Source: Flavobacterium salilacus subsp. salilacus
GTDB taxonomy: Bacteria > Bacteroidota > Bacteroidia > Flavobacteriales > Flavobacteriaceae
Reading direction: 5' to 3'
NCBI RefSeq assembly: GCF_004634195.1
Contig: NZ_SKBP01000005.1
Span: 1 to 64,000 of the forward strand
DNA: 64,000 bases
Part shown: in pieces, positions 55,009 through 63,680 of the stretch
Layout: each line of letters begins with the position of its first letter
Position numbering within the stretch: position 1 is the first letter of the stretch
Notes under the pieces: model-generated
What the model saw: only the letters and a program-made list of their open reading frames with translations
Databases searched by the model: none
Told to the model about the DNA's origin: nothing
Program-made: the position numbers and the translations under genes

Positions 55009-55923
55009 TAAACTCTCAGAATCTACTATAGTGTTTGTTATTGTACCAATGCCTTCTACAGTAGCTTCTACCACATCGCCCGGCCACATGAATGACTGAG
55101 GCGTCATACCCGCACCTACACCGGCAGGAGTGCCTGTAGCTATAATATCACCCGATTCTATAGTAAACACTGTACTGATATCGTTAATCAAGTCGTTGAT
55201 ATTGAATAACATAAATTTAGTATTCGAGTTTTGTCGTTCTTCACCATTTAATTTTAATGAAAGATTTAAATTATGAGGATCGGCTATTTCATCAGCCGTA
55301 ACAAGCACAGGTCCCATAGGGGCAAACGTATCCTGCCCTTTAGATACAATCCATTGCCCTGAACGGCGGCAATCTCTGGCACTAATGTCATTAATAACTG
55401 TATAGCCATACACATACTCCATAGCCTGTTCTTTAGGTACATTTTTACCTCTTTTACCAATAATTACGGCAAGCTCTACCTCATAATCCAGTTGTTGGGT
55501 TATTTTTTGGTTGTGTATAATATTTTCATTGGTGCCTGTAACAGCCGTAGGCGGTTTTGAGAAAATAACAGGTTGTTGCGGTAAATCTTTAGAAGTATCT
55601 AACGTACGTGCCGATTCGGCTACATGTTCTGTATAATTCAATCCTATACCTATAATATTTTTTCGGGGTTTTGGTATGGGAGCCATAAGTTTAGCATTTG
55701 CGAGCAAAACAGAACATTTTTCTAACTCCTCTTTGGTAGCTTCATTAATAAGTTGTGTAGCTTTTTCAATCCCCTCTTTACCCATATCGATAAAATCGAG
55801 CATGTTGTTAGGCAATGCGCTGTTTTTTAGTTGTCCTAATTGCTCGGCATTGATGATAGTTTCATCTTTAATAAAGCCCAGTTGATGCGTAGTATCGTTT
55901 ATTTTGTAAGTAACTAATTTCAT
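55006..55923 (-). CDS. Fumarylacetoacetate hydrolase-family protein, probable maleylpyruvate hydrolase
   Basis: 305 residues. The C-terminal FAH domain shows GIGLNYTEHVAES, the metal ligands of DYEVELAVIIG, TVINDISARDCRRSGQWIVSKG and GDIIATGTPAGVG. Members cleave C-C bonds of 2,4-dioxo acids such as acylpyruvates. In the operon, it would hydrolyse maleylpyruvate to maleate plus pyruvate. A fumarylpyruvate hydrolase would instead need a maleylpyruvate isomerase, for which no gene is seen here. Confidence 0.88.
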   Translation of the reverse strand: MKLVTYKINDTTHQLGFIKDETIINAEQLGQLKNSALPNNMLDFIDMGKEGIEKATQLINEATKEELEKCSVLLANAKLMAPIPKPRKNIIGIGLNYTEHVAESARTLDTSKDLPQQPVIFSKPPTAVTGTNENIIHNQKITQQLDYEVELAVIIGKRGKNVPKEQAMEYVYGYTVINDISARDCRRSGQWIVSKGQDTFAPMGPVLVTADEIADPHNLNLSLKLNGEERQNSNTKFMLFNINDLINDISTVFTIESGDIIATGTPAGVGAGMTPQSFMWPGDVVEATVEGIGTITNTIVDSESL

Positions 55924-55974
55924 TATATGTAATTATGTTGTTTGTTTTATTTGAATTGATAATTGTAAACTAGT

Positions 55975-57078
55975 TTACTCGATAGTTTGATGACCATCGG
56001 GATGCGCTTTTTCCTGATACAATCCTAATGAAGTAATAACGGGTAAATCGTTAAACGAGAACAAACAAGCATCCTCTGTTTTCGATAAGTTTACATGCTC
56101 ATGATATACCCATGATGGCACACAGAAAATATCACGTTCTTTCCAGTCATAACGCTTACCACCAATAACAGAGTAACCTTTACCTTTGGCACACTGATAT
56201 ACAAATGAACCTGTATGTTTGTGCGCCTTGGTATGTTCGCCTGCGCGTAGTAACTGCATAGATGCCCCCATAGTTTGCATCACATGACCTCCTGTAACGG
56301 GGTTAGTATAATGCATTAAGACACCATCATAAGGAGAACCTTCATGTACTTGGGCAGCTTCCAATAGTGCAGGATATACTTTTTTCCAAGAATATTTAAA
56401 CAGGGGAGAGTAGGGCTTATCCCATACGTGGTCGGCAGGTACAAGACCTACACCGCCATACGCTAACGGAGAAAAGTTAACAGGAGCAGTAAGTTCCTGT
56501 TTCCCATCCAACACCGCATAATCATTAGCTTCAAGCGCATTTACAAGTGGAATATCCAGCCCGTCCTGCCAGATGCAGGTTTTACCCCCTTCTTCCACAC
56601 CGTGTTCGTGCCAGGTGCTATTGGGTGTAATTACAAAGTCGTTTACTTCCAGCGTTATTCTGTTACCATCCACCACAGTATAACCACCTTCGCCCTCCAT
56701 AATAAAACGGAGTGCAGCAGCTTTGTGCTTATGTGCCGGAGTACTTTCTCCCGGTTTGGTAACTTGTATGCCGGTATATAACCAACCCACAGCAGCACTC
56801 ACGTCTTTACGTTTATCGTTTACCAGATATACCACACGGCGACCTGCTTGTTCAGGCGTAACGAGTTCAGATGATTTAATTACAAGGTCGCGTAAATCAT
56901 CATACTTCCATAACATCGGTACAGATGATGGGCGCGGTTCCCAAGGCTCAATATCGTTAGCAACCGTCCATAGTGCGCCTGCACCAAGACTTTCCAGTTC
57001 TTTATAATAGGCTTCCAGTTCCGGAGTGTTTTGCACTCTGGCACGACCTATTACAGTATCGTCATGTTTTGTTTCCAT
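55975..57078 (-). CDS. Gentisate 1,2-dioxygenase-type bicupin
   Basis: About 367 residues from the ATG at 57078. A TTG-initiated extension to 57105 is possible but adds nine residues of no family character. Two cupin domains are present. Iron ligands are visible in the first as HKH (AHKHKAAAL) and WHEHGVE; the second has AHKHTGSFVYQ and YHEH. The family cleaves gentisate between C1 and C2 to maleylpyruvate. Ring-cleavers of 5-hydroxyanthranilate or 1-hydroxy-2-naphthoate are related, so the exact substrate is inferred from neighbours. The Salicylyl-CoA hydroxylase and thioesterase in this operon would supply gentisate. Confidence 0.88.
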   Translation of the reverse strand: METKHDDTVIGRARVQNTPELEAYYKELESLGAGALWTVANDIEPWEPRPSSVPMLWKYDDLRDLVIKSSELVTPEQAGRRVVYLVNDKRKDVSAAVGWLYTGIQVTKPGESTPAHKHKAAALRFIMEGEGGYTVVDGNRITLEVNDFVITPNSTWHEHGVEEGGKTCIWQDGLDIPLVNALEANDYAVLDGKQELTAPVNFSPLAYGGVGLVPADHVWDKPYSPLFKYSWKKVYPALLEAAQVHEGSPYDGVLMHYTNPVTGGHVMQTMGASMQLLRAGEHTKAHKHTGSFVYQCAKGKGYSVIGGKRYDWKERDIFCVPSWVYHEHVNLSKTEDACLFSFNDLPVITSLGLYQEKAHPDGHQTIE

Positions 57079-57108
57079 ACTAATGTAGTTTTTAGTAGTT
57101 AGCAAAAT

Positions 57109-58092
57109 TTATTTTTCATTTTCAGATGTATCACCATCCGTAAAGGTAATATTTTTCTTTGGGGCGGTATTTACACGTAAGTCGAAGATATCAAAGCGAT
57201 TATAATGCCCAAGTATGTCGTGCATCTGCTTGGGCTGTATGCACTTCGATAGGTCGATATCAGCATATACAATACCTTCATCATCAATAAGCGGTTCGCC
57301 AATAACAGCTCCGTTAGGACCTATAAAACCTGTAAAGGCACTGTCTTTTCGGGTAAGAAGTTCCTCTGCATTCGGTACATCTTCTTTCATGATATCAATA
57401 ATCTCTTTTGAGATGGTAGAGCACGACACTATTGTGAATAGTTTACCTTCAAAAGAGTGTGCAGCAGCACGTATTTTTATCGCTTCCGCCATGTTATAAT
57501 CAGGCGGGGCAACAGGTAACGAAATATAGTTTGCTACGTGTATCAGTTCGCCTTGTGTAAGCAATGTATAACGTGCCAGTGTGTTAGTATTTTCGCCACA
57601 GGCCAACGTACCAATCGGGCCAATCTCGGTGTCATATACTTTAAGTGAAGAGCCGTCGCCACCCGTCCATGTTAGTTTTTCTGCCCAAGTAGGAACTAAC
57701 TTTCGGTGTTTACCTACTATTTCTCCCTTATTATTAATAATAAGGTTGGTGTTGTATATTTCTCCAAAACTTTGTCCGCGTTCGTTTACACCAATTACCA
57801 CATGGCAGTTATGTTCTTTAGCAGCTTCGCAAAGTCTGTCTGTTTCAGCACCCGGTACCGTTATGGAATTAAGATATAATTTTTCATACCATTTGCTGCC
57901 CTGTACCGGTGTCATTATCCAGTTCCAGTAGGGGTAGCCCGCTACAAAAACTTCGGGGAATGCTACAAGCGATGCTCCGTTTCCTGCTGCTTCGGCTATT
58001 ATAGCACACGATTTTTCTACAGTGGCATCCACATTAAGGAAAACAGGTGATGCCTGCACGGCTGCTGCTTTGAATTTTGGTAAATCTAACAT
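57109..58092 (-). CDS. Nitrilase (carbon-nitrogen hydrolase)
   Basis: 327 residues. Catalytic triad E47 (AFPEVF), K131 (KHRKLVPT) and C165 (ACGENTNTLAR); the CGEN form is typical of true nitrilases rather than amidases of the same superfamily. It hydrolyses a nitrile to an acid and ammonia. It lies inside the aromatic operon, 30 bp upstream of the dioxygenase start, so its product may enter the route; an aromatic nitrile such as 2-cyanophenol is one guess. The substrate is not known. Confidence 0.9.
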   Translation of the reverse strand: MLDLPKFKAAAVQASPVFLNVDATVEKSCAIIAEAAGNGASLVAFPEVFVAGYPYWNWIMTPVQGSKWYEKLYLNSITVPGAETDRLCEAAKEHNCHVVIGVNERGQSFGEIYNTNLIINNKGEIVGKHRKLVPTWAEKLTWTGGDGSSLKVYDTEIGPIGTLACGENTNTLARYTLLTQGELIHVANYISLPVAPPDYNMAEAIKIRAAAHSFEGKLFTIVSCSTISKEIIDIMKEDVPNAEELLTRKDSAFTGFIGPNGAVIGEPLIDDEGIVYADIDLSKCIQPKQMHDILGHYNRFDIFDLRVNTAPKKNITFTDGDTSENEK

Positions 58093-58155
58093 TGTTTATT
58101 CAATTATAAATTTTGAATTAAGAATTTCAAATTCTTTTAATTTTTTTTGCAAACT

Positions 58156-58175
58156 GTTACTGCGACTGAAAACTA
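58156..58175 (-). repeat. CAGTCGCAGTA intergenic word after the thioesterase gene
   Basis: Second copy of the word described after the FAH gene. It starts at the TAG stop codon of the thioesterase. The rest of the gap to the nitrilase is AATT-rich. Confidence 0.5.
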
Positions 58176-58598
58176 TTTTATAAGATATTTTTCCAGTTTT
58201 ACCCGCATAGCATCGGGGAAAGCGCTTGCTTTTATCCCTTTTCTGTCCTCAGAGAATTCAACCCGTACCAGCGTTACTTCGCCTTCAAGGCATACAGAGC
58301 CATCTTCGTGCTCAAATTTAAACCCACAGTTTATAGATGCTCCACCAAGGTTTTTAATCCATAGGTATTTAGTAAGTTCGTCGCCCAATCGTGCCGCTTT
58401 TTTAAACTGTACTTTCAGGTCAACGGTTGGTATTCCACCCGTTTCGTGCAGGTTTTTAAAAGGCAGGTTTAAAGCCTCTTCATAAAAATCCTCTACAAGG
58501 CAGTTCAGCATTTCCAGAAATCGGGGGTAAAAAACAATTCCCGCATAATCTACGTGCTGAAAGCGTACTTTTTCTTTTTTAATAAATGCATTTTCCAT
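58173..58598 (-). CDS. Hotdog-fold acyl-CoA thioesterase (4-hydroxybenzoyl-CoA thioesterase-like)
   Basis: 141 residues. The catalytic aspartate is D17 in VRFQHVDYAGIVFYPRF, the hallmark of the 4-hydroxybenzoyl-CoA thioesterase/YbgC group. In this operon it would release free gentisate from gentisyl-CoA. The ATG overlaps the stop of the ligase by one base (TAATG), so the two are translated together. Confidence 0.9.
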   Translation of the reverse strand: MENAFIKKEKVRFQHVDYAGIVFYPRFLEMLNCLVEDFYEEALNLPFKNLHETGGIPTVDLKVQFKKAARLGDELTKYLWIKNLGGASINCGFKFEHEDGSVCLEGEVTLVRVEFSEDRKGIKASAFPDAMRVKLEKYLIK

Positions 58599-60214
58599 TA
58601 CGCTTGTGCTGTATTTTTAAGTTTAAATCGTTGTATTTTTCCTGTTTCGGTTTTAGGCAGTACGTCCAGATAATGTATTTTACGCGGATATTTATAGGGT
58701 GCTGCCACTTCTTTAAACCAGTCCTGTATTGCTTTGGTCATAGCGTCGCCTGCGTTCTCTTTTTCTTTAAGCACTACATAAGCGCATACCAGCATACCGC
58801 GTTCCTCGTCAGGGATGCCTACCACGGCACACTCTGCAATGTCGTTGTGCATCAGTAATACATTTTCTACCTCTATTGCCGATATATTATAGCCTGACGA
58901 GATAATCATGTCATCGCCACGCGCTACAAACCAAAAATAACCGTCTTCATCCTTTCGGAAAATATCGCCTGTAATATTCCAGCCGTTTTTTACATACTCT
59001 TTTTGTTTCTCTTCGCTTGCCAGGTATTTACAGCCCGTAATGCCACGTACGGCAAGGCGGCCCGGTTCGCCAACGGGGACTTCATTACCCCTATTATCTA
59101 TAATTTTAGCTTCATAGCCACGAATAGGCACTCCTGTTGCGCCCTTTCGCATGGTTGATTCATTCGACGAAATAAAGATATGCAATATCTCGGTTGCGCC
59201 GATACCGTCTATTATTTTCAGTCCTGTGGCTTCATGCCAGTCGTCCCATATTTTTTCAGGCAAGGTTTCGCCTGCCGAAACACACTTGCGTAATGATGAA
59301 ATATCATAATCCTTGACTTTGGTAGTAATTACACGCCAAGCGGTAGGGGCAGTAAAGCAAATGGTTATTTTGTAATCCTGTATTGCCTGAAGCAATAAAT
59401 CAGGTGATGGTTTTTCTAACAAAAATGTGGATGCCCCAAAATAGAAAGGGAATAATACCAAACCGCCGAGCCCAAAGGTAAACCCAAGCGGTGGACTGCC
59501 CGTAAAAATATCATCGGGCGTAGGTTGCAGTGAATATTTTGGGAAAGCCTCACATATGAGTAATATATCTTTATGATAATGCGCTGTCATTTTGGGTTTT
59601 CCGGTTGTGCCGGAAGTGAATCCGATTATTGCCAGCGAATCGGATTTTGTGGGGTAATTATCGAATGTAATGGGCTTATCAGCCATTAATGCTTCCAGTT
59701 TTGATGTTCCTTCGCCTGAACCGTCAAATGTAACTACTTCTTTTAGAAATGGCGATTGTATGGCAAGCATATCGTCTGCCAGCCTGTAATCGCAAAAGGC
59801 GTGCGATATTTCGGCACTTTCTACCATTACGGTAAGCTCTTTTTCGCGTAATAGGGGCATGGTTGCTACTACAATTCCGCCTGCTTTGAGGATGCCGAAC
59901 CAACACGCTACATACATAGGGTTGTTTGCCGAACGTATTAAAACCCGGTTACCTGAAACAAAACCTAAGTCGTCTTTTAACACATGGGCTATCTGGTTCG
60001 CTTTTTCATACAAGTCGTTATATGTCCATTCCATATCAAAAGTACGAATAGCCACTTTATCGCCGTTGCCTTCGGCGATATGCCTGTCAAGCAGATAGGC
60101 TGCACAATTCAGGTCTTCCGGGAACTCAAAATCCGAATGCCCTGTAAAACACTCCGCATGTAATAATGGGTGGGGCAGATGGTCGTGCGCAAAATTATCT
60201 TCGTAGTGTTTCAT
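58598..60214 (-). CDS. Aryl-CoA ligase (2-aminobenzoate/salicylate-CoA ligase-like)
   Basis: 538 residues, ANL adenylating superfamily. The P-loop TSGTTGKPK is at 200-208; GIGATEILHIFISS, the adenosine motif TGDIFRKDEDGYFWFVARGDDMI and the C-terminal PRKIHYLDVLPKTETGKIQRFKL (lysine K in TGKIQR) are present. The sequence NNPMYVACWFGILKAGGIVVATMPLLR resembles anthranilate/benzoate-CoA ligases. It would activate the aromatic acid as CoA thioester for the hydroxylase next upstream. Salicylate versus anthranilate cannot be told from motifs. Confidence 0.9.
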   Translation of the reverse strand: MKHYEDNFAHDHLPHPLLHAECFTGHSDFEFPEDLNCAAYLLDRHIAEGNGDKVAIRTFDMEWTYNDLYEKANQIAHVLKDDLGFVSGNRVLIRSANNPMYVACWFGILKAGGIVVATMPLLREKELTVMVESAEISHAFCDYRLADDMLAIQSPFLKEVVTFDGSGEGTSKLEALMADKPITFDNYPTKSDSLAIIGFTSGTTGKPKMTAHYHKDILLICEAFPKYSLQPTPDDIFTGSPPLGFTFGLGGLVLFPFYFGASTFLLEKPSPDLLLQAIQDYKITICFTAPTAWRVITTKVKDYDISSLRKCVSAGETLPEKIWDDWHEATGLKIIDGIGATEILHIFISSNESTMRKGATGVPIRGYEAKIIDNRGNEVPVGEPGRLAVRGITGCKYLASEEKQKEYVKNGWNITGDIFRKDEDGYFWFVARGDDMIISSGYNISAIEVENVLLMHNDIAECAVVGIPDEERGMLVCAYVVLKEKENAGDAMTKAIQDWFKEVAAPYKYPRKIHYLDVLPKTETGKIQRFKLKNTAQA

Positions 60215-60226
60215 TACTAAAGCGTA

Positions 60227-62539
60227 TTACTTTTTATGCGTTAGCGGTTTTAATGCTTTTTTCATATTCTCTATATTTTTGCGCTGTCCTGCAACATAAG
60301 GGTATAAGTGCGATACTGCCGACATATACGGTTTCGGTACGCCCAGACTATCCCAGTTGCCTGCGTTATGCAATTCATATGCTTGTGCATTACGCACAAA
60401 GAATGGGTCGAGTAGTAATGTTTTGCCCAGTGCGACCAAATCAGCGCGACCGTTGAGTAATATGGTATTTATTTGGTCTATATCCTGAATATATCCTGCT
60501 GTTATGGTAGGGACATGCACTTCGTTACGCACCATATCAGAGAAAGGTGTTTGCCACATCCTGCCAATAGCAGGTTTTTCATGGGCTACGGTTAACCCTG
60601 TAGATACATTAATTATATCTGCCCCCGCTTGTTTAAACGCTTCGGCAATAGCCAATACATCACTTTCGGTAATGCCATTTTCTGCCCAATCGGATGCAGA
60701 AATGCGTACCGACATCGGTTTTCCTTTCGGGAATACTTCACGCATGGCGCTAAATACTCGTATCGGGAACTTCAGTCGGTTTTCGATGCTTCCTCCAAAT
60801 TCATCGGTGCGAATGTTGGTAAGCGGCGACAGGAACGAGGCAAGCAGGAAACCGTGATGTGCCTGTAGTTCTATCATATCAAAACCGGCTTCATCGGCAT
60901 TTTTTGCAGCGTTAATAAACTCGGTAGTTATGGTGTCCATATCTTCCTGAGTCATTGCTTTGGGTGTACCCATTTTATCGCTGAACGGGATAGGGGATGC
61001 CGATAACAATTCCCAGGCGTTATCAATAGTTTCATTTCTGGCTTCCCAGTAAAATTGCATTGCGCCTTTGCGCCCGGAGTGCCCGATTTGAACTCCTATT
61101 TTTGAGGTGCTGTTTTGGTGAATAAAATCAACAACACGTTTCCATGCAATAACTTGTTCTTTAGACCATATACCTGCACAACCTAAAGTAATTCTACCGG
61201 TAGGAGATATGGCTGTAGCTTCGGTTAAAATTAACCCCAAACCACCTGTAGCGCGTGAGCCATAATGCATCAAATGCCAGTCGTTTACCAGTCCGTCTGT
61301 AGCCGAATATTGCTCCATAGCACTCATTACAATACGGTTATTCAATGTCATATCGCGTAGGGTAAACGGTGTAAATGCTGCTGCTGTTTTCAGGTTTTCA
61401 GTCCCTGATTTTTCGTTGAATTCTGCCAGTACTTTTTGGGTAAACGAAGCATCGCGTAAGGCTAAATTTTCAAAGGTTACTTTCTTGGCACGTGTCATTA
61501 CACTAAAGGCAAACTTCATAAAATCGTGCTGCATGTGCCTGTCCATGTGTTCAAACCAGTCGAGCGAAACATTAGCAGCATGCTGTATCATTTCTACACG
61601 GTTACGGCGTAGTTTTTCATAGTTTTCAAAAACAGCGGGTATATCATTTTGGTATTGTATTACCGAATCGGCAAGGGCAATAGCGCACTCCATCGCCAGC
61701 TTAGTACCTGACCCAATAGAATAGTGTGCCGTTGCTTTGGCATCGCCCAGTAATACTATATTGTTTTTATGCCAGTTTTTATTGGTCACAGCAGGGAATT
61801 GCCTCCAGTGCGAACGGTTGGTTATTAACCCATGACCGTCCAGTTCTTCCTTAAATATTTCGGATAGTTTGGCAATGGTGTCTTCTTCATTAGTAATTTC
61901 AAAACCTGCTTTTTGCCATGTTTCGTCAGTAGTTTCAAATATCCAGGTACTCATACCCTCCTCATACTGATAGGTATGCGCTACAAATGTGCCGTGAGGC
62001 GTGCTCCTGAAAAAGTAGGTAAACGCATCCAACGGGCGGGTAGAACCCATCCATACGAAGCGGTTGCTCTTCATTTGTACCTCTGTACCAAAGTCTTCGG
62101 TAAATTGCTCGCGAACACCACTATTAATACCATCCGAAGCCACAATAATATCAGAATCAGAGAATTGCGACAAGTCGGCAACATTCGCCTCAAAATGCAG
62201 GTCAACGCCTACTTCCCGGCAACGTTGCTGTAATAATTGTAATAATGTTTTTCGTGAACAGCCACAAAAACCGTTACCCGTAATACGTACTTTTTCGCCA
62301 TCGCGGGCTACATCCAGTTCGTCCCAATAGGCAAAACTGCTGCGTATCAGGTCGTAAGAATCGGGGTCGCGGGTAAGGAATTCGCTTAGTGTTTCATCAG
62401 AGAATACTACGCCAAAACCGAAGGAATCGTCGGCTTTGTTACGTTCGTAAACACTTATATCATAATCAGGCATTGCCTTTTTCAAAAGAATGGAGAAGTA
62501 TAAACCTCCGGGACCTCCGCCTATTACTGTTATTTTCAT
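60227..62539 (-). CDS. Bifunctional salicylyl-CoA 5-hydroxylase / old-yellow-enzyme-like oxidoreductase
   Basis: 770 residues, a fusion. The N-terminal FAD monooxygenase (about 1-375) has VIGGGPGGLYFS and LLGDAKATAHYSIGSG, with the DG-like VASDGINSGVR. The C-terminal old-yellow-enzyme domain (about 385-765) has TPFTLRDMTLNNRIVMSAM, IGHSGRKGAMQ, MIELQAHHGFLLASFLSP and TAGYIQ. This architecture is known for salicylyl-CoA 5-hydroxylase (SdgC) and 2-aminobenzoyl-CoA monooxygenase/reductase. With the other genes, hydroxylation of a 2-substituted benzoyl-CoA at C5 to gentisyl-CoA fits best. Confidence 0.92.
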   Translation of the reverse strand: MKITVIGGGPGGLYFSILLKKAMPDYDISVYERNKADDSFGFGVVFSDETLSEFLTRDPDSYDLIRSSFAYWDELDVARDGEKVRITGNGFCGCSRKTLLQLLQQRCREVGVDLHFEANVADLSQFSDSDIIVASDGINSGVREQFTEDFGTEVQMKSNRFVWMGSTRPLDAFTYFFRSTPHGTFVAHTYQYEEGMSTWIFETTDETWQKAGFEITNEEDTIAKLSEIFKEELDGHGLITNRSHWRQFPAVTNKNWHKNNIVLLGDAKATAHYSIGSGTKLAMECAIALADSVIQYQNDIPAVFENYEKLRRNRVEMIQHAANVSLDWFEHMDRHMQHDFMKFAFSVMTRAKKVTFENLALRDASFTQKVLAEFNEKSGTENLKTAAAFTPFTLRDMTLNNRIVMSAMEQYSATDGLVNDWHLMHYGSRATGGLGLILTEATAISPTGRITLGCAGIWSKEQVIAWKRVVDFIHQNSTSKIGVQIGHSGRKGAMQFYWEARNETIDNAWELLSASPIPFSDKMGTPKAMTQEDMDTITTEFINAAKNADEAGFDMIELQAHHGFLLASFLSPLTNIRTDEFGGSIENRLKFPIRVFSAMREVFPKGKPMSVRISASDWAENGITESDVLAIAEAFKQAGADIINVSTGLTVAHEKPAIGRMWQTPFSDMVRNEVHVPTITAGYIQDIDQINTILLNGRADLVALGKTLLLDPFFVRNAQAYELHNAGNWDSLGVPKPYMSAVSHLYPYVAGQRKNIENMKKALKPLTHKK

Positions 62540-62543
62540 TGTG

Positions 62544-63152
62544 TTATATTGGTCTTTTTATTGAAAAAATTTCTCCCAAGCCTGCGTAGTTCGATCCTGC
62601 TAATCGTGCCACAGGTTTATAGGTTTCCATGTTTATTTTAAAGTCGTCCAGCAGTATCGATTCATCGATATGAATCATTACAACCCTGCCTATCATTATG
62701 GTAGCACCGCCGTTTTGATGCCCCTCGAGGCTGTAATGGTGTACCAGTTCGCACTCCATACTTACAGGGCTTTCCTGTACTCTGGGTGGTTTTATAAATA
62801 CTGATGGGGCAGGGGTAAGCCCTGCAAAATCGAATTCACTTTCGTTGGGTGGCAGGCTTGCCGAGGTATCGTTCATTTTCTCTACAAGGTCTTCCGTTGC
62901 CAAGTTGACTACAAATTGTTTCGTTGCAAGTACGTTATTAAGCGTGTCTTTGTTTTTGTCGCCCGTGCGCACGGTAGAGAACATAATATGTGGCGGGTCG
63001 TCGCCCACCATATTAAAGAATGAGAACGGGGCAAGGTTGGTTATCCCTTCGTCACTAATGCTCGACACCCAAGCTATAGGGCGCGGAATTATAGCTCCTG
63101 ACAGGATTTTATAGATGTTTCTTTGACTTGTCTTTGCCGGGTCAATTTGCAT
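62544..63152 (-). CDS. Flavin reductase-like (FMN-binding split barrel) protein
   Basis: 202 residues. The DIM6/NTAB flavin reductase family is recognised from SGAIIPRPIAWVSSISDEGITNLAPFSFFN, DPPHIMFSTV and ECELVHHY. It binds FMN and may supply reduced flavin, but the hydroxylase has its own flavin and OYE domain. It is the first gene of the operon, 4 bp before the hydroxylase start. No clear promoter motif was found in front. Confidence 0.88.
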   Translation of the reverse strand: MQIDPAKTSQRNIYKILSGAIIPRPIAWVSSISDEGITNLAPFSFFNMVGDDPPHIMFSTVRTGDKNKDTLNNVLATKQFVVNLATEDLVEKMNDTSASLPPNESEFDFAGLTPAPSVFIKPPRVQESPVSMECELVHHYSLEGHQNGGATIMIGRVVMIHIDESILLDDFKINMETYKPVARLAGSNYAGLGEIFSIKRPI

Positions 63153-63318
63153 ATACTTTGTATTTCTTACAAATTAAAGAAATTTTATCAGGTATATGTA
63201 AATTATCTGCTAACTAAATTGCATTTTTTTAGTTTTTCTGCAAATGAGGGATTTTGAATAGTATGGAACGCGAATGACACGGATTTGGCAGATGTGCGCG
63301 GGTTTTATTTAGAATGCA
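63153..63318. other. Intergenic interval with degenerate ACACGGATT-type element
   Basis: Around 63267-63300 lie ACGCGAATGACACGGATTTG and GCAGATGTGCGCGGG words. They resemble degraded copies of the ACACGGAT repeat known in many Bacteroidota intergenic regions. No gene seen. Confidence 0.4.
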
Positions 63319-63636
63319 TTATAAATATTTTGTTGTGAAACCGCCTAAGTTTGAATTATTATTAATGATATATTGATTAATCATTGCTATCTGCTCATCA
63401 TTACATTTTTCTAGTAACTCGAATTTCACTCTATTGGGATGCTCACCATCTTGCTTTACTTTTTCTTGGTTTATTACAAAATAAGCATCTTTATAAACTA
63501 TTCCTTTTATAACACCAATAATGTAGTCACAGCCCATAGCCCTTGTTTTATTCAATACCCATGCTCTTTCAATAGATTCGATTATATCTTTATGATTATT
63601 AACCGTTTTACCGATATTTACAGCTATTATTTTCAT
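63319..63636 (-). CDS. Small protein of unknown function
   Basis: 105 residues, no signal peptide. The central part (RAWVLNKTRAMGCDYIIGVIKGIV) and a following KFELLE segment recall small PUA/EVE-like domains that pair a 'W..N..RA....GV..GIV' pattern with a later F-E. This resemblance is weak. It is next to uvrB but separated by 44 bp. Function unknown. Confidence 0.6.
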   Translation of the reverse strand: MKIIAVNIGKTVNNHKDIIESIERAWVLNKTRAMGCDYIIGVIKGIVYKDAYFVINQEKVKQDGEHPNRVKFELLEKCNDEQIAMINQYIINNNSNLGGFTTKYL

Positions 63637-63680
63637 TTAGTAATCTTTTAATTGTTAAATGTAAATTTAAATAAAAAATG

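Noticed and set aside
57079..57105. TTG start of the gentisate dioxygenase gene
   Set aside because: The nine added residues are not family-like and an ATG at 57078 gives a normal N-terminus.
59724..59906. Short frame inside the CoA ligase gene
   Set aside because: Shadow frame of a well-supported ANL ligase.
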